Shown: piece by piece, positions 55,825 through 64,000 of the stretch | Numbering within the stretch: the first letter of the stretch is position 1 | How the letters are laid out: each line of letters begins with the position of its first letter | Assembly: GCA_025766275.1 (NCBI GenBank) | Contig: JAFKAC010000032.1 | Coordinates: 558,001 to 622,000, forward strand | Origin: Lactarius indigo | Lineage: Eukaryota > Basidiomycota > Agaricomycetes > Russulales > Russulaceae | Direction of reading: 5' to 3' | DNA length: 64,000 nucleotides | Made by a program: the position numbers and the translations under genes | Notes under the pieces: generated by a model | What the model was told of the DNA's origin: nothing | Databases searched by the model: none | Seen by the model: the letters and a program-made list of their open reading frames with translations, nothing else

Positions 55825-58800
55825 ATGTCTTTCCATCTCGTCTTCCCTCCGTCCGTCACCCTCACCAAGTTGGATGGCACCAACTGGCAGACTTGGTCTG
55901 CCACCTTTACCTCCCTCATGCTGATGAATGGGTGCAGCAGGCACCTTACACACGGTGCTCCTGCTTCTGTGCCCCAACATCCCCCTCTCGCAGCAGGTGC
56001 TGTGGGGCCCACTGGCCCTACAGATGAGGGACTCGCCATCCTTGCCCTCTGGGCAAAACAAGAAGAGGTCATCACTGGCCTCTTATTTTTATCAGTGACA
56101 ACGGAGGTCCTATCTGGTATTCACTCCTCCCACATCTTCCCAACTGTCCATGACAAGTTTGTGGAGTTGGAGAACCTCTATGGTCAGGTTGGCTCTATGG
56201 CCACCTTTAATATCTGGGTGGGCTTGGCAAACACCAAGCTTCAGGAAGGTAGCCCCTTCCTGCCTCAGCTCCAAAAAATGCTGGACCTAAGGAACACCCT
56301 GGTGGAACAAGGGATGCCCGTCTCGGACATGCAAATGTCCTTCATTCTTCTAGACGCGCTCCCCCCATCTTACAGCACCATAGCTGGCACCATCCTGGCC
56401 TCTGGCCCCCCCTCTAACCTCCAACCTCAGGACCTCATCAACAGGTTCATCAACGAGGAATCTCGTCTCGCCGGTCCCGTGGCGTCCTACAACAAGGTCG
56501 CCCCCGTTAAGAAATCTTCGGCCCCTCACGCTCATGAGGCGCGGCCATCGGGCAGCTCTGTGTCTTCGGACATAATCTGCCATTACTGCAAAAAGCCTGG
56601 CCATAAAAAGCCAGAATGTTACAAACTCAAACGGGACCAGGAGAATGCTAAGAAGGGGAAGGCAGGACAGCGGGCAAAGGCCGCCCAGAATACCACAGTA
56701 GAGGTGCCGGACTCACTTCCGGCAAACAGGTTAAATAGCATACCTGTACCAAAGAGCCGACTATTTACTATAGTCAATGGCTCTGGCAAAATAGAGGAGG
56801 TACATGAAGTACCTCAGGTTTCCCTTTACACGATGGGTACACACAGTACCCAGATTGCATCAAAATGGATGATGGACAGTGGAGCGTCAGCACACTTTAC
56901 CCCTCACATAGAAGACTACGACACCTACACCCCTCACAAAGGTGTTGAAGTACTTCTAGGAGATAACTCCCTGCTAAGGAGTGTTGGTACTGGAATGGTA
57001 ACAATCCATACCAACTTTGGGTATGACCTAAAAATCTCCAATGTGCTGCACCTACCTAATACGCATTCGCGTATACTGTCCACCCCTGCCCTAACAGCTA
57101 AGGGAGCCATAGTAAGTTTTGATGCCACTACCTTTGCTATAAGGTACGATGGGAAAACCATTGCGGAAGGACACAAGGCTTCAGGCCTATATTGGCTTGA
57201 TGGGCACCATAAAGTAAATGCCCAAGCAACTGCATCTGCTAGCCTTGATGTCTGGCATCGGCGCATGGGACATATGTCCAAAGAAGCGCTCCAAAGATAT
57301 GCTCCAAAGTCCGTAAAAGGACTTAACATAGATGAATCCCCTGAGGAAGAAGGTCCCTGTCATGGGTGTGAACTTGGCAAGTCCACCCGCAAACCTTTTC
57401 CTCCTTCCCAGAAGCGTGCACAAGAATCCCTTGAACTTGTGCACAGTGACCTTGTTGGCCCACTACAGAGTAACTCTATCCAGGGCAACAAATACTTTGC
57501 CACCTTCATAGATGACTTCTCAAAAGCTGCAGTTGTCATCCCTATGAAATCAAAAGACGAGTTTACGGGTGCCTTCCTACACTACAAGGCATGGGCTGAA
57601 AAACAACAAAATAAGCCCATTAAAACCCTGCACTCAGATCGTGGTGGCGAGTATGTCAACAATGTCCTTAAGGACATCCTTCTGGAAGAAGGGATTGAGC
57701 ATATGCTTACGATGCCTTATTCTCCACAACAGAACGGGAGAGCCGAGCGGTTTAACCGCACTATCATGGAAAAAGGCACCAGCATGCTTCATCATGCAGG
57801 GCTTAGCCTTGGCTTTTGGGAACAAGCAGTTCAAACTGCAGTGCACATCTATAATCGCACTCCCACCCGTTCAAATGAGTGGAAAACTCCGCTGGAGCTC
57901 TGGGATGGTACAGTCCCAGATGTCTCTTACCTTAGAGTATTTGGCTGCAAAGCCTACTATCATGTACCAGAACACAATCGGCGCAAATTAGATCCTAAAT
58001 CAAAGGAAGCCGTGTTTGTGGGCTATGAACCCAATTCAAAGGGTTACAAACTCTGGGATAGACATAGCCGGTGCTTCGTCTCTTCACGAGATGTTACATT
58101 TGACGAAGCTACCTTCCCATCCCTGAGTGACCTGACTAGTCACTCCAATCTACCAATCTCTTCTCCCGTGTCCGGCGAACCTGCTAAAGGGGCTGCTGTT
58201 GCCGGTGAGATATTCTTTGTAGTGCCTAGTCAGCCTACGCCAGCTGTTGCCCCTGCGGCACCTCAGACACCAGTCTTTGTCTTACCACCTGTCCAGGTGC
58301 CCGCAGTACCAATACAACAGCCTAGCACACCCCCCAACACTTCTCCAAACCCCGCAGACCAGACGGTATATCACACTCCTCCTTCCCAAGCACCTGCTCC
58401 TACCACCCCAAGGCGCCCTCGCACTCGCTCGCAAGGGAGACCGCCTGTAGTAACTGCCCCAATCCCTGCCCCTAACTTCAATAGGGACATCTCTCCTCCT
58501 AGGGAAACACCTAGATCTCCGAGGAATGGGCTGGTTACTTCACCCCCTCGCCCAAGGCGTGGGACCAGGGTACGATTCACAAATCCTCGCTACTACACAG
58601 AGGAGAACGATGAATTTGTGCCTGGGAGTAGCAGACTGGGTATGATGGACTTGCTGAACGCTGCCGAGGTTCCTGGCTACAAGGACCCGCAGACATTTAA
58701 GCAGGCCATGGAGTCTGACCAAGCTGTCGATTGGCTTGAAGCGTGCCAGTATGAACTGGACGCTCTCGACAAGCTTGACGTCTGGAGGCTTGAACCCCTT

Positions 58801-60228
58801 CCTGAAGGAAGGAAGGTGGTTAAGTGTAAATGGGTGTTTAAGAAGAAAGCAGATGGACGCTTTCGTGCTAGGCTAGTGGCAAAAGGATTCACCCAACTAG
58901 AGGGGGTGGATTTTGACGAAACTTTCTCCCCAGTTGCCCGCTTTGAGTCCTTACGACTCCTTCTCGCGTTGGCTACGCTTGAAGACTGGCATATTCACCA
59001 GATGGATGTCAAGTCGGCATTCCTTCATGGGGAACTGGAGGAAGAAATTTACATGGAGCAACCAGTCGGTTTCGTCACAGCTGGCTCCGAGCACCTTGTG
59101 TGCCGGCTACAGAAGGCCCTCTATGGCCTGAAACAAGCTTCCCGCGCATGGAATGTGCAATTCCATGGGGTCTTAGTCGACCTAGGCTTCACGCGGACGT
59201 ACTCTGATGCAGGAGTATACGTGTATCATCTTCAAGAGGGGGGTGATACACTTTTCGTGATCTTATATGTAGATGACATCACTATACTAGGAAGTTCCTT
59301 ATCAAAGATCAATGATCTGAAGGCTTCTCTATCTAGTCGATATGAGATGACTGATCTGGGAGAAATCCAGTCTTATCTTGGTGTTAACATCACCAGAGAT
59401 CGTGCTAATCGCACCATGGAAATCAACCAGTCAGACTACATCCGCGATATCGTGGAACGCTTTGGAATGTCTGATTCCAACCCTGTATATACCCCTCTTC
59501 CCTCTGGCGCCGAGGCACACTTGATCAAGTACACAGATCAGGCCTCTACTTCTGAGATTAAGAAGTATCAACAGATTATCGGGTCTCTGCTATATGCGCA
59601 GATTGGAAGCAGACCTGATATTTCCTTCGCTGTTGCGCGCCTTAGCCAATTCGCTTCCAACCCCTCTCCTCAACATTTACGCCTAGCCAAGTATGTCCTA
59701 GCTTATCTTAATAGCACCAAGGACTACTCGTTACGCTATGCTGGAGGGAATAGCAATGGTGGTGAAGGCCTTCATGGCTACTGCGACGCTTCCTGGGGAG
59801 ATCAGGAAGAAAAGCACTCCACCTCAGGTTTTGTCTACCTGCTTGCAAATGGAGCCATTTCCTGGTGTACCAGAAAGCAAAAGACAATTGCGCAGTCTAC
59901 CACTGAGGCAGAGTACATGAGCCTCTCAGACGCCTCTAATCAGGCTCAGTGGTATGCCACCTTCCTTGGAGAACTGGGGTATGAGGTATCCTCCCCCATT
60001 CCTCTGCACTGTGACAATAAGGGTGCTGTGGACTTAGCTCTCAACCCTGTCACTGGGAGACGTTCAAAACACATCCTGATCAAGCACCATGTAGTCAGGG
60101 AATACATAGAAAACAAGGTTATACACCTGATACGTACACCCACAGGGGAAATGGTTGCAGATGGACTCACTAAGTCACTGCCCAGAGAACCCTTTGAAAA
60201 AATGGTTGCTGATCTAGGAATGGTGTAA
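55825..60228 (+). CDS. Copia-3 Gag-Pol polyprotein
   Basis: An intact 1467-residue frame from ATG 55825. Domain order: UBN2-type Gag (TKLDGTNWQTWSATF, FILLDALPPSY); zinc knuckle CHYCKKPGHKKPEC near 250; protease MMDSGASAHFTP near 348; integrase zinc region (HRRMGHMS...CHGCELGK) and core (HSDLVGPL, LHSDRGGEYVNN, QNGRAERFNR). A Pro-rich linker follows, then reverse transcriptase (KWVFKKKADGRFRARLVAKG, YGLKQASRAWN, YVDD near 1147) and RNase H (GYCDASWGDQ, TEAEYMSL, HCDNKGAVDLALNP). The last residues resemble those of Copia-2, its closest relative here. All catalytic motifs are present and the LTRs are identical, so it may be active. Confidence 0.95.
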   Translation: MSFHLVFPPSVTLTKLDGTNWQTWSATFTSLMLMNGCSRHLTHGAPASVPQHPPLAAGAVGPTGPTDEGLAILALWAKQEEVITGLLFLSVTTEVLSGIHSSHIFPTVHDKFVELENLYGQVGSMATFNIWVGLANTKLQEGSPFLPQLQKMLDLRNTLVEQGMPVSDMQMSFILLDALPPSYSTIAGTILASGPPSNLQPQDLINRFINEESRLAGPVASYNKVAPVKKSSAPHAHEARPSGSSVSSDIICHYCKKPGHKKPECYKLKRDQENAKKGKAGQRAKAAQNTTVEVPDSLPANRLNSIPVPKSRLFTIVNGSGKIEEVHEVPQVSLYTMGTHSTQIASKWMMDSGASAHFTPHIEDYDTYTPHKGVEVLLGDNSLLRSVGTGMVTIHTNFGYDLKISNVLHLPNTHSRILSTPALTAKGAIVSFDATTFAIRYDGKTIAEGHKASGLYWLDGHHKVNAQATASASLDVWHRRMGHMSKEALQRYAPKSVKGLNIDESPEEEGPCHGCELGKSTRKPFPPSQKRAQESLELVHSDLVGPLQSNSIQGNKYFATFIDDFSKAAVVIPMKSKDEFTGAFLHYKAWAEKQQNKPIKTLHSDRGGEYVNNVLKDILLEEGIEHMLTMPYSPQQNGRAERFNRTIMEKGTSMLHHAGLSLGFWEQAVQTAVHIYNRTPTRSNEWKTPLELWDGTVPDVSYLRVFGCKAYYHVPEHNRRKLDPKSKEAVFVGYEPNSKGYKLWDRHSRCFVSSRDVTFDEATFPSLSDLTSHSNLPISSPVSGEPAKGAAVAGEIFFVVPSQPTPAVAPAAPQTPVFVLPPVQVPAVPIQQPSTPPNTSPNPADQTVYHTPPSQAPAPTTPRRPRTRSQGRPPVVTAPIPAPNFNRDISPPRETPRSPRNGLVTSPPRPRRGTRVRFTNPRYYTEENDEFVPGSSRLGMMDLLNAAEVPGYKDPQTFKQAMESDQAVDWLEACQYELDALDKLDVWRLEPLPEGRKVVKCKWVFKKKADGRFRARLVAKGFTQLEGVDFDETFSPVARFESLRLLLALATLEDWHIHQMDVKSAFLHGELEEEIYMEQPVGFVTAGSEHLVCRLQKALYGLKQASRAWNVQFHGVLVDLGFTRTYSDAGVYVYHLQEGGDTLFVILYVDDITILGSSLSKINDLKASLSSRYEMTDLGEIQSYLGVNITRDRANRTMEINQSDYIRDIVERFGMSDSNPVYTPLPSGAEAHLIKYTDQASTSEIKKYQQIIGSLLYAQIGSRPDISFAVARLSQFASNPSPQHLRLAKYVLAYLNSTKDYSLRYAGGNSNGGEGLHGYCDASWGDQEEKHSTSGFVYLLANGAISWCTRKQKTIAQSTTEAEYMSLSDASNQAQWYATFLGELGYEVSSPIPLHCDNKGAVDLALNPVTGRRSKHILIKHHVVREYIENKVIHLIRTPTGEMVADGLTKSLPREPFEKMVADLGMV

Positions 60229-60579
60229 AGATGGGTTCTAGGACGTCGAATTGTTGTGTATACTTGCAACAAAACTCCTAGTTTAATAGCTAAGAAAAAC
60301 CCTTCTTAGAGAACTGAAAAAGTTGGACCTGTTCCATCTTATCTCCCAGCTCATGGCTCTTCAAAAAGTAGTTCTTCAGAACTACATTATCCTCATAGAG
60401 CAGTGCATGAAGACCTCCAAAAAGTTGTCCTTTATCAGGACTTCTGCGTACATAGATTCTTTCTAACCAGAGAATCGAAACATTTCTCATAAGTACAGTA
60501 AAGCAATAGAAGTGTCCTGCCAAGGCACTTCCACTCAATGCTTGTACCACTTTTGTGGACTGTCTCTATCATGGAGGGA
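60229..60579 (+). other. Copia-3 3' untranslated region and polypurine tract
   Basis: 350 bp between the pol stop and the 3' LTR, ending in GGAGGGA. No gene. Copia-2 has only 19 nt at this position. Confidence 0.6.
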
Positions 60580-61123
60580 TGTTGAGACGCGACTGTTAAA
60601 GTCACATGTCTCGTGGGATCTGATTGAGTCAGCCCACATACTATATACGGTATCTGTCCCTTATGGACTTATGGACACTCCGGACTCATACGGACCGCTT
60701 TTGTTTATCTTTATTGTTAGATCCATATATGGTTCTTATTGTTCTTTCTATTGTTAAGATACCGGTATTGTCTGCTATAGGCAGCTATTGTTCTCCGCCA
60801 TCCAATGGCGTTTCTCCCTCTGGCGCACAGACCACCTGTATTGTGTTTGGGTCACCAGTGCGCACAGACCATTATTAGCTAAGCGTCCTGTATATAAGGA
60901 CTGCTGTTTTCGCCTCTACACTTCAGAGTTCCTTCTACCTCTGAAGTGTAAGTCCTTTCCTTTACCTTACTCCTTTCACCTTTTACTTACAAAGACGTTC
61001 TATAGAACTTGTCTGTCTCTAGGTGTGTAGTAATGGTATTAGAGTTCCTTCTACCTCTGAAGTAACTTGTCTGTCTCTAGCTGTCCAAGCTTATCTCTTG
61101 CTTGTTAGTTCTGCGCTTCAACA
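60580..61123 (+). repeat. Copia-3 3' LTR
   Basis: 544 bp, reads the same as 54273-54816 throughout. Confidence 0.92.
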
Positions 61124-61731
61124 CTGAGTCTTGCCCGTATCTGGGTGCTTGTGCTCCTGGTCTCGACGAAAGATGAGGCGTATGTCAGCCGTATGATCAA
61201 CTCGGGCTCTAGAGTTGATCGCCTGAGAAGTTGATGAGAAAAGAATACCAAAGATGAGAGCAGAAGACTCACCTGGTTGTCTGCATCAGCCATCGCCATG
61301 ATGGACTCATAGTCGTCATCTGCAGGCTCAGTGGTAGCGCCGTCACCCGATTCACTGTGATCAGCATCATCATCGTCCACAACAGTGTCAACCTTGCGTG
61401 AGACATGACGATTGGTGACGTCAGGGGCACTCGGGGCCTTGCGTTTGGTGTTCAGATGTGTGCCGACAGAGCCATTTGAAGCCGCTTCAAGAGCACGCTG
61501 TGATGGGCGAGGGACACGGCCAGTCCGGCGAAGTCCAGAGGAGAGCAGATGTGAGCCATCAGAATGGCAGTTTAGAGTGGCCACCTGGCCGCCAGAGTTA
61601 TCCGAAGGTGCCAGCGGAAAGGAAATCGACTCATTGACATCATAGGTCCAGGTGATCTCAGATGCGTCCTTTAGGGTGCCATCGGCATGGACAGCATGCC
61701 CAAGGTCTGGTGAACTCGAAGAGAAAGACAT
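61124..61731 (-). CDS. Inner hAT transposase, N-terminal part (split gene)
   Basis: Starts at ATG 61729-61731 (MSFSSSSPDLG). Exon 1 (61731-61273) encodes a Ser-rich then acidic region (VDTVVDDDDADHSESGD), with a basic patch (TKRKAP) that may help nuclear import. A GT-AG intron leads to exon 2 (61222 downward; RLIFRRDQEHKHPDTGKTQ), which reads in frame through the CTGAG duplication into the BED finger at 54272. Only the Copia-3 insertion breaks it here. Confidence 0.75.
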
Positions 61732-62329
61732 GTGTAGTACAACTATGAGAAGCTCAGTGGGGTGAGGTTTTCGAGAGAGAAGGGACCCACTTTATAGATA
61801 TTTTTCGGCCTAACAGTAGTCCCTGAAAAAGGGAACAAGCCAGAACACACTACTCTACGCTGAATGCATTACCCTACTAGTACCCTGAACACACTACTTT
61901 AGTTAACTCAGGTGTACAATTGACAGACAAGGCGACTAGTAACTCACCACCAAGGACTCGGACAAGATCGGTCATCATCAATCACGGTGATTGATGAGCG
62001 ATCAATTCACAGCTAGTGAAGGACTGGAGGTAACAAAGACCCCCACCCAGGTGAGATAGATTGAGGCTGTTGCATATTGAAGAGTGTTGGTATGAGTTTT
62101 GGAACCAGGACGGACACAAACGCACAATCGGCAAGAGCTGAGAATTGACTCGGAAAAACGTGCACGTTGCAAAGTTGCAATGTGGCAACGCCGCCACCAA
62201 CACAAAATCCCACGCTAGTGGGGTTTCAACAAGACATTTCCAGCCCAACAATTTATTTCCACATTGCTTAGCAGTCAAACTAAAATAGTTTCATGTCATT
62301 TGGGCTCCAGCAATTGTATTTTGAGACCT
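61732..62329. other. Inner hAT 5' region, presumed transposase promoter
   Basis: No gene is supported. It lies between the transposase start and the right subterminal repeats. Confidence 0.5.
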
Positions 62330-62510
62330 GTCAAGAATTTCCGTTCAAACGCATTCGAACGCGTTCTCTTGGGTTCGGGATTTTGCCAAACGGTGAACGG
62401 AACCACTGGTCCGGTTCAAGCAAATAGCCGAACCGGACCCCTCAATTGGCGTCCGGGCCGGTCCAGTTCGGGTTCGGACCGAAGTTCAGAACCGGACCTT
62501 CCCATCACTA
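62330..62510. repeat. Right subterminal repeats and TIR of inner hAT
   Basis: Repeated GGTTCGG, GAACCGG and CCGGTTC motifs in both orientations end in TTCCCATCACTA (62499-62510). The 8-bp duplication ACTTCACC follows at 62511-62518. Confidence 0.85.
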
Positions 62511-64000
62511 ACTTCACCTTCTAAGGTATTTGCCTGTGGTCTGTAGACAGGCATTGGGCCAATACCAAGGTTTGCCAAAGTGGCCTGCATGCCACCAAAT
62601 GGTTCAGGGGGTGGAGGGGGTACAGTTGATCTAGTAGGGGCTCTAGATGGTGTGTACAATGGTCTAAGCTACTTAGAATTTTAGTTTTAGAGTAGCATGA
62701 TAAAATTAAAAGCACTCACTGCATCAAGGAGGTGGCGCTTTACTGCTTCAGAAACATTTGATTGGTAGTGTTGCTTGAACCATTCAAGCTTTGTCAAAGG
62801 GTTAAGAACTGTTCACATGAGATGAGAAATTATGCAGAATATTAAGACAGCCACTCACCCATTGAAAGCTGATATACTGGAAGGTCAAGGGCCTGGATAG
62901 AATATGGAACTATCTTCTCTGAAGCTTTTCCAATAATAAGACCAATATCCTGTCTCTCAGTCTCCAAGGTATTTGCCAAGTCATTCAGGGTTTTTAAAAA
63001 GCCCTCAAATGCAGCAACTGTGCCACAAAGTGTTGGCGTCTTCTCATAAGAAAGTGATTGCTGATACCAGAAGGGGATCTAATAAATAAATTAATAGACA
63101 ATCAGAGAGAGAAAATGTCTGCACACCTGAAGAATTCTCTGAAGTCCCCCAAGGACCCTCCAATCTTCCTCATCTAATGGGTCTGGCCCTCCCTCCTGAG
63201 TAAACCTATCAATTGCCTAACTAAAAGTTAGCATTAGAATTTATTAAATGGCTTAAAAAATACCTCTCTCAAGATAAATGCCCTCTTGATCATTAAATAG
63301 GCAGAGGACCACCTGGTCTCCACATCAAGGATTAATTGCAAAGGAGGCACATTTGACTCCTTTGCAATTGCAGAAAATATATCACACCTTTGTGATGAGT
63401 TGCGGATCTATTATAAATAAGTTAGAAAAAAAAGAAAGAAAAAAAAAAAAAGAAAAAACTCGGAAAAAGAAAAAAGAAAAAGAAAAAGAAAAAGAAAAAG
63501 AAAAAGAAAAAGAAAAAGAAAAAGAAAAAGAAAAAGAAAAAGAAAAAGAAAAAGAAAAAGAAAAAGAAAAAGAAAAAGAAAAAGAAAAAGAAAAAGAAAA
63601 AGAAAAAGAAAAAGAAAAAGAAAAAAGACAAAAGACAAAAAAACTCGAAAAAAAGAAGGGAAAAAGAAGAAAAAAAAGAAAAAAAAAAAAAGGAAAGGCT
63701 CACATAAACAATAATTTGCTGAAGCCTTTAACTTGGTCAAAACCAAGTTCAACTGCTTCCTCAAGCATTGCCTTGCATGCAAGATTTACAATATGGGCAA
63801 AGCATCTAAAAAGTGTTAGCAAAAAAATATTAAATAGTTTGACACTTACCTGATGTGGCGCTGCTCTGCAGAAAACCCAGTATTAGGATATTGCTTCTTT
63901 AACTGAGTTTCTAGTGCCTCCATCATAGAGCTGTTGTTGGATGCATTATCTGTTGTTATCCAACCAATCTTTATTTTAAAAAAAAATTAATTAGTCGAAA
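62511..64000 (-). CDS. Outer hAT transposase, central part, runs off the window
   Basis: Several - strand exons separated by short introns. From the window end downward: IGWITTDNASNNSSMMEAL (first catalytic Asp region), then CFAHIVNLACKAMLEEAVE, the hAT C-x-A-H motif. After the repeat-containing intron come LQLILDVETRWSSAYLMI and FTQEGGPDPLDEEDWRVL. Then follow IPFWYQQSLSYEKTPTLCG and the helical insertion region, then a Pro-rich exon (STVPPPPPEPFGGM) that joins 31968 across the inner hAT insertion (EGEVDDYLAAP). It is an Activator-type hAT transposase, distinct from the inner one. The N-terminus and BED finger are expected beyond 64000. Confidence 0.82.
63422..63706. repeat. (GAAAAA)n microsatellite in a transposase intron
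   Basis: About 25 near-perfect GAAAAA hexamers (63475-63625) flanked by impure A/G tracts. It lies within an intron of the outer hAT transposase, between exons encoding LQLILDVETRW and CFAHIVNLA. Long Lys/Glu or Phe/Leu frames across it are artefacts of the repeat. Confidence 0.9.

Larger units (their letters stand above)
54273..61123 (+). mobile_element. Copia-3 LTR retrotransposon, intact
   Basis: 6851 bp on the + strand, flanked by CTGAG (54268-54272 and 61124-61128). LTRs of 544 bp look identical. Primer site GGTTATGGGCCCT directly follows the 5' LTR; a purine tract (GGAGGGA) precedes the 3' LTR. The 1467-codon Gag-Pol is intact. It splits the BED zinc-finger coding region of the inner hAT transposase. 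Confidence 0.95.
31977..62510 (-). mobile_element. Inner hAT transposon carrying four LTR retroelements
   Basis: Termini TAGTGATGGGAA (31977-31988) and TTCCCATCACTA (62499-62510) are perfect 12-bp inverted repeats flanked by 8-bp duplications ACTTCACC. Subterminal GGTTCAG/GAACC-type repeats occur at both ends. It spans 30,534 bp, but removing Copia-1 (with Copia-2), the Gypsy and Copia-3, plus one duplication copy each, leaves about 4.57 kb. The transposase gene is on the - strand in three pieces (61731-61124, 54272-52969, 45830-44352). It inserted into the transposase gene of the outer hAT. Confidence 0.92.
30180..64000 (-). mobile_element. Outer hAT transposon, left part, runs off the window
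   Basis: Begins TAGTGTTGCC, matching the hAT terminal pattern TAGNG, directly after an 8-bp site. The first 240 bp carry many copies of AGCTGAGC/GGCTCAGC in both orientations, typical of hAT subterminal repeats that bind transposase. The - strand transposase gene ends at 31551 and is split by the inner hAT; its remainder runs from 62511 past 64000. The right end is not in the window. Without the 30.5-kb insert, about 3.3 kb of this element is visible. Confidence 0.75.

Noticed and set aside
32026..61123. Repeat-induced point mutation (RIP) as explanation for LTR differences
   Set aside because: Copia-2 and Copia-3 LTRs look identical and frames are intact; the few transitions elsewhere are too rare for RIP.
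63353..63853. Lys/Glu repeat and poly-Phe open frames
   Set aside because: They are translations of the GAAAAA microsatellite in an intron of the outer hAT transposase.

Overview
The window looks like genomic DNA of an agaricomycete basidiomycete, probably a wood-decay-type fungus. Genes carry many 50-60 nt GT-AG introns with CTAAC-like branch points. A Plavaka-type CACTA transposase, basidiomycete Copia/Gypsy/hAT elements and a family-expanded P450 array are all present. No prokaryotic, CRISPR or plasmid signature was seen, and I found no tRNA or rRNA gene.

Layout. (1) 1-5.6 kb: two head-to-head unknown genes (one decayed), a doubtful small membrane ORF and a Plavaka/Tnp2 transposase. (2) 6.2-11.5 kb: three ordinary host genes on the + strand: an Hsp30/Yro2-type seven-helix membrane protein, the coatomer zeta subunit (COPI vesicle coat) and a long F-BAR/SH3 protein of the cytokinesis type. 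(3) 12.3-29.9 kb: a P450 array with five apparently complete genes (A, C, D, E, F) and one 5'-truncated copy (B). A and B lie on the - strand and C-F on the + strand. The B fragment with its 3' flank is an inverted near-copy of the end of F. All complete copies share an intron plan with a 14-nt micro-exon that encodes the I-helix oxygen-activation motif; in four of the five the following intron starts with GC instead of GT.

(4) 30.2 kb to the window end: one nested block of mobile DNA. An outer hAT element starts at 30180 and leaves the window; its transposase is split by an inner hAT (31977-62510, 8-bp target duplication, 12-bp TIRs). The inner hAT contains Copia-1 (32026-43994, itself split by Copia-2 at 36420-42777), a chromodomain Gypsy (45831-52963) and Copia-3 (54273-61123). 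Every inserted element wholly inside the window has matching target-site duplications, so the order of events can be read directly. Removing the retroelements leaves an inner hAT of about 4.57 kb whose transposase (BED finger, catalytic-fold motifs, dimerisation domain) appears otherwise unbroken.

Most notable points: the Gypsy has a second, zinc-knuckle reading frame in the same frame as pol and separated by one TGA; its LTR also shows the sequence logic of Tf1-type self-priming. The truncated P450-B copy preserves the empty insertion site of the outer hAT. All calls come from reading the sequence alone; no database search was possible.
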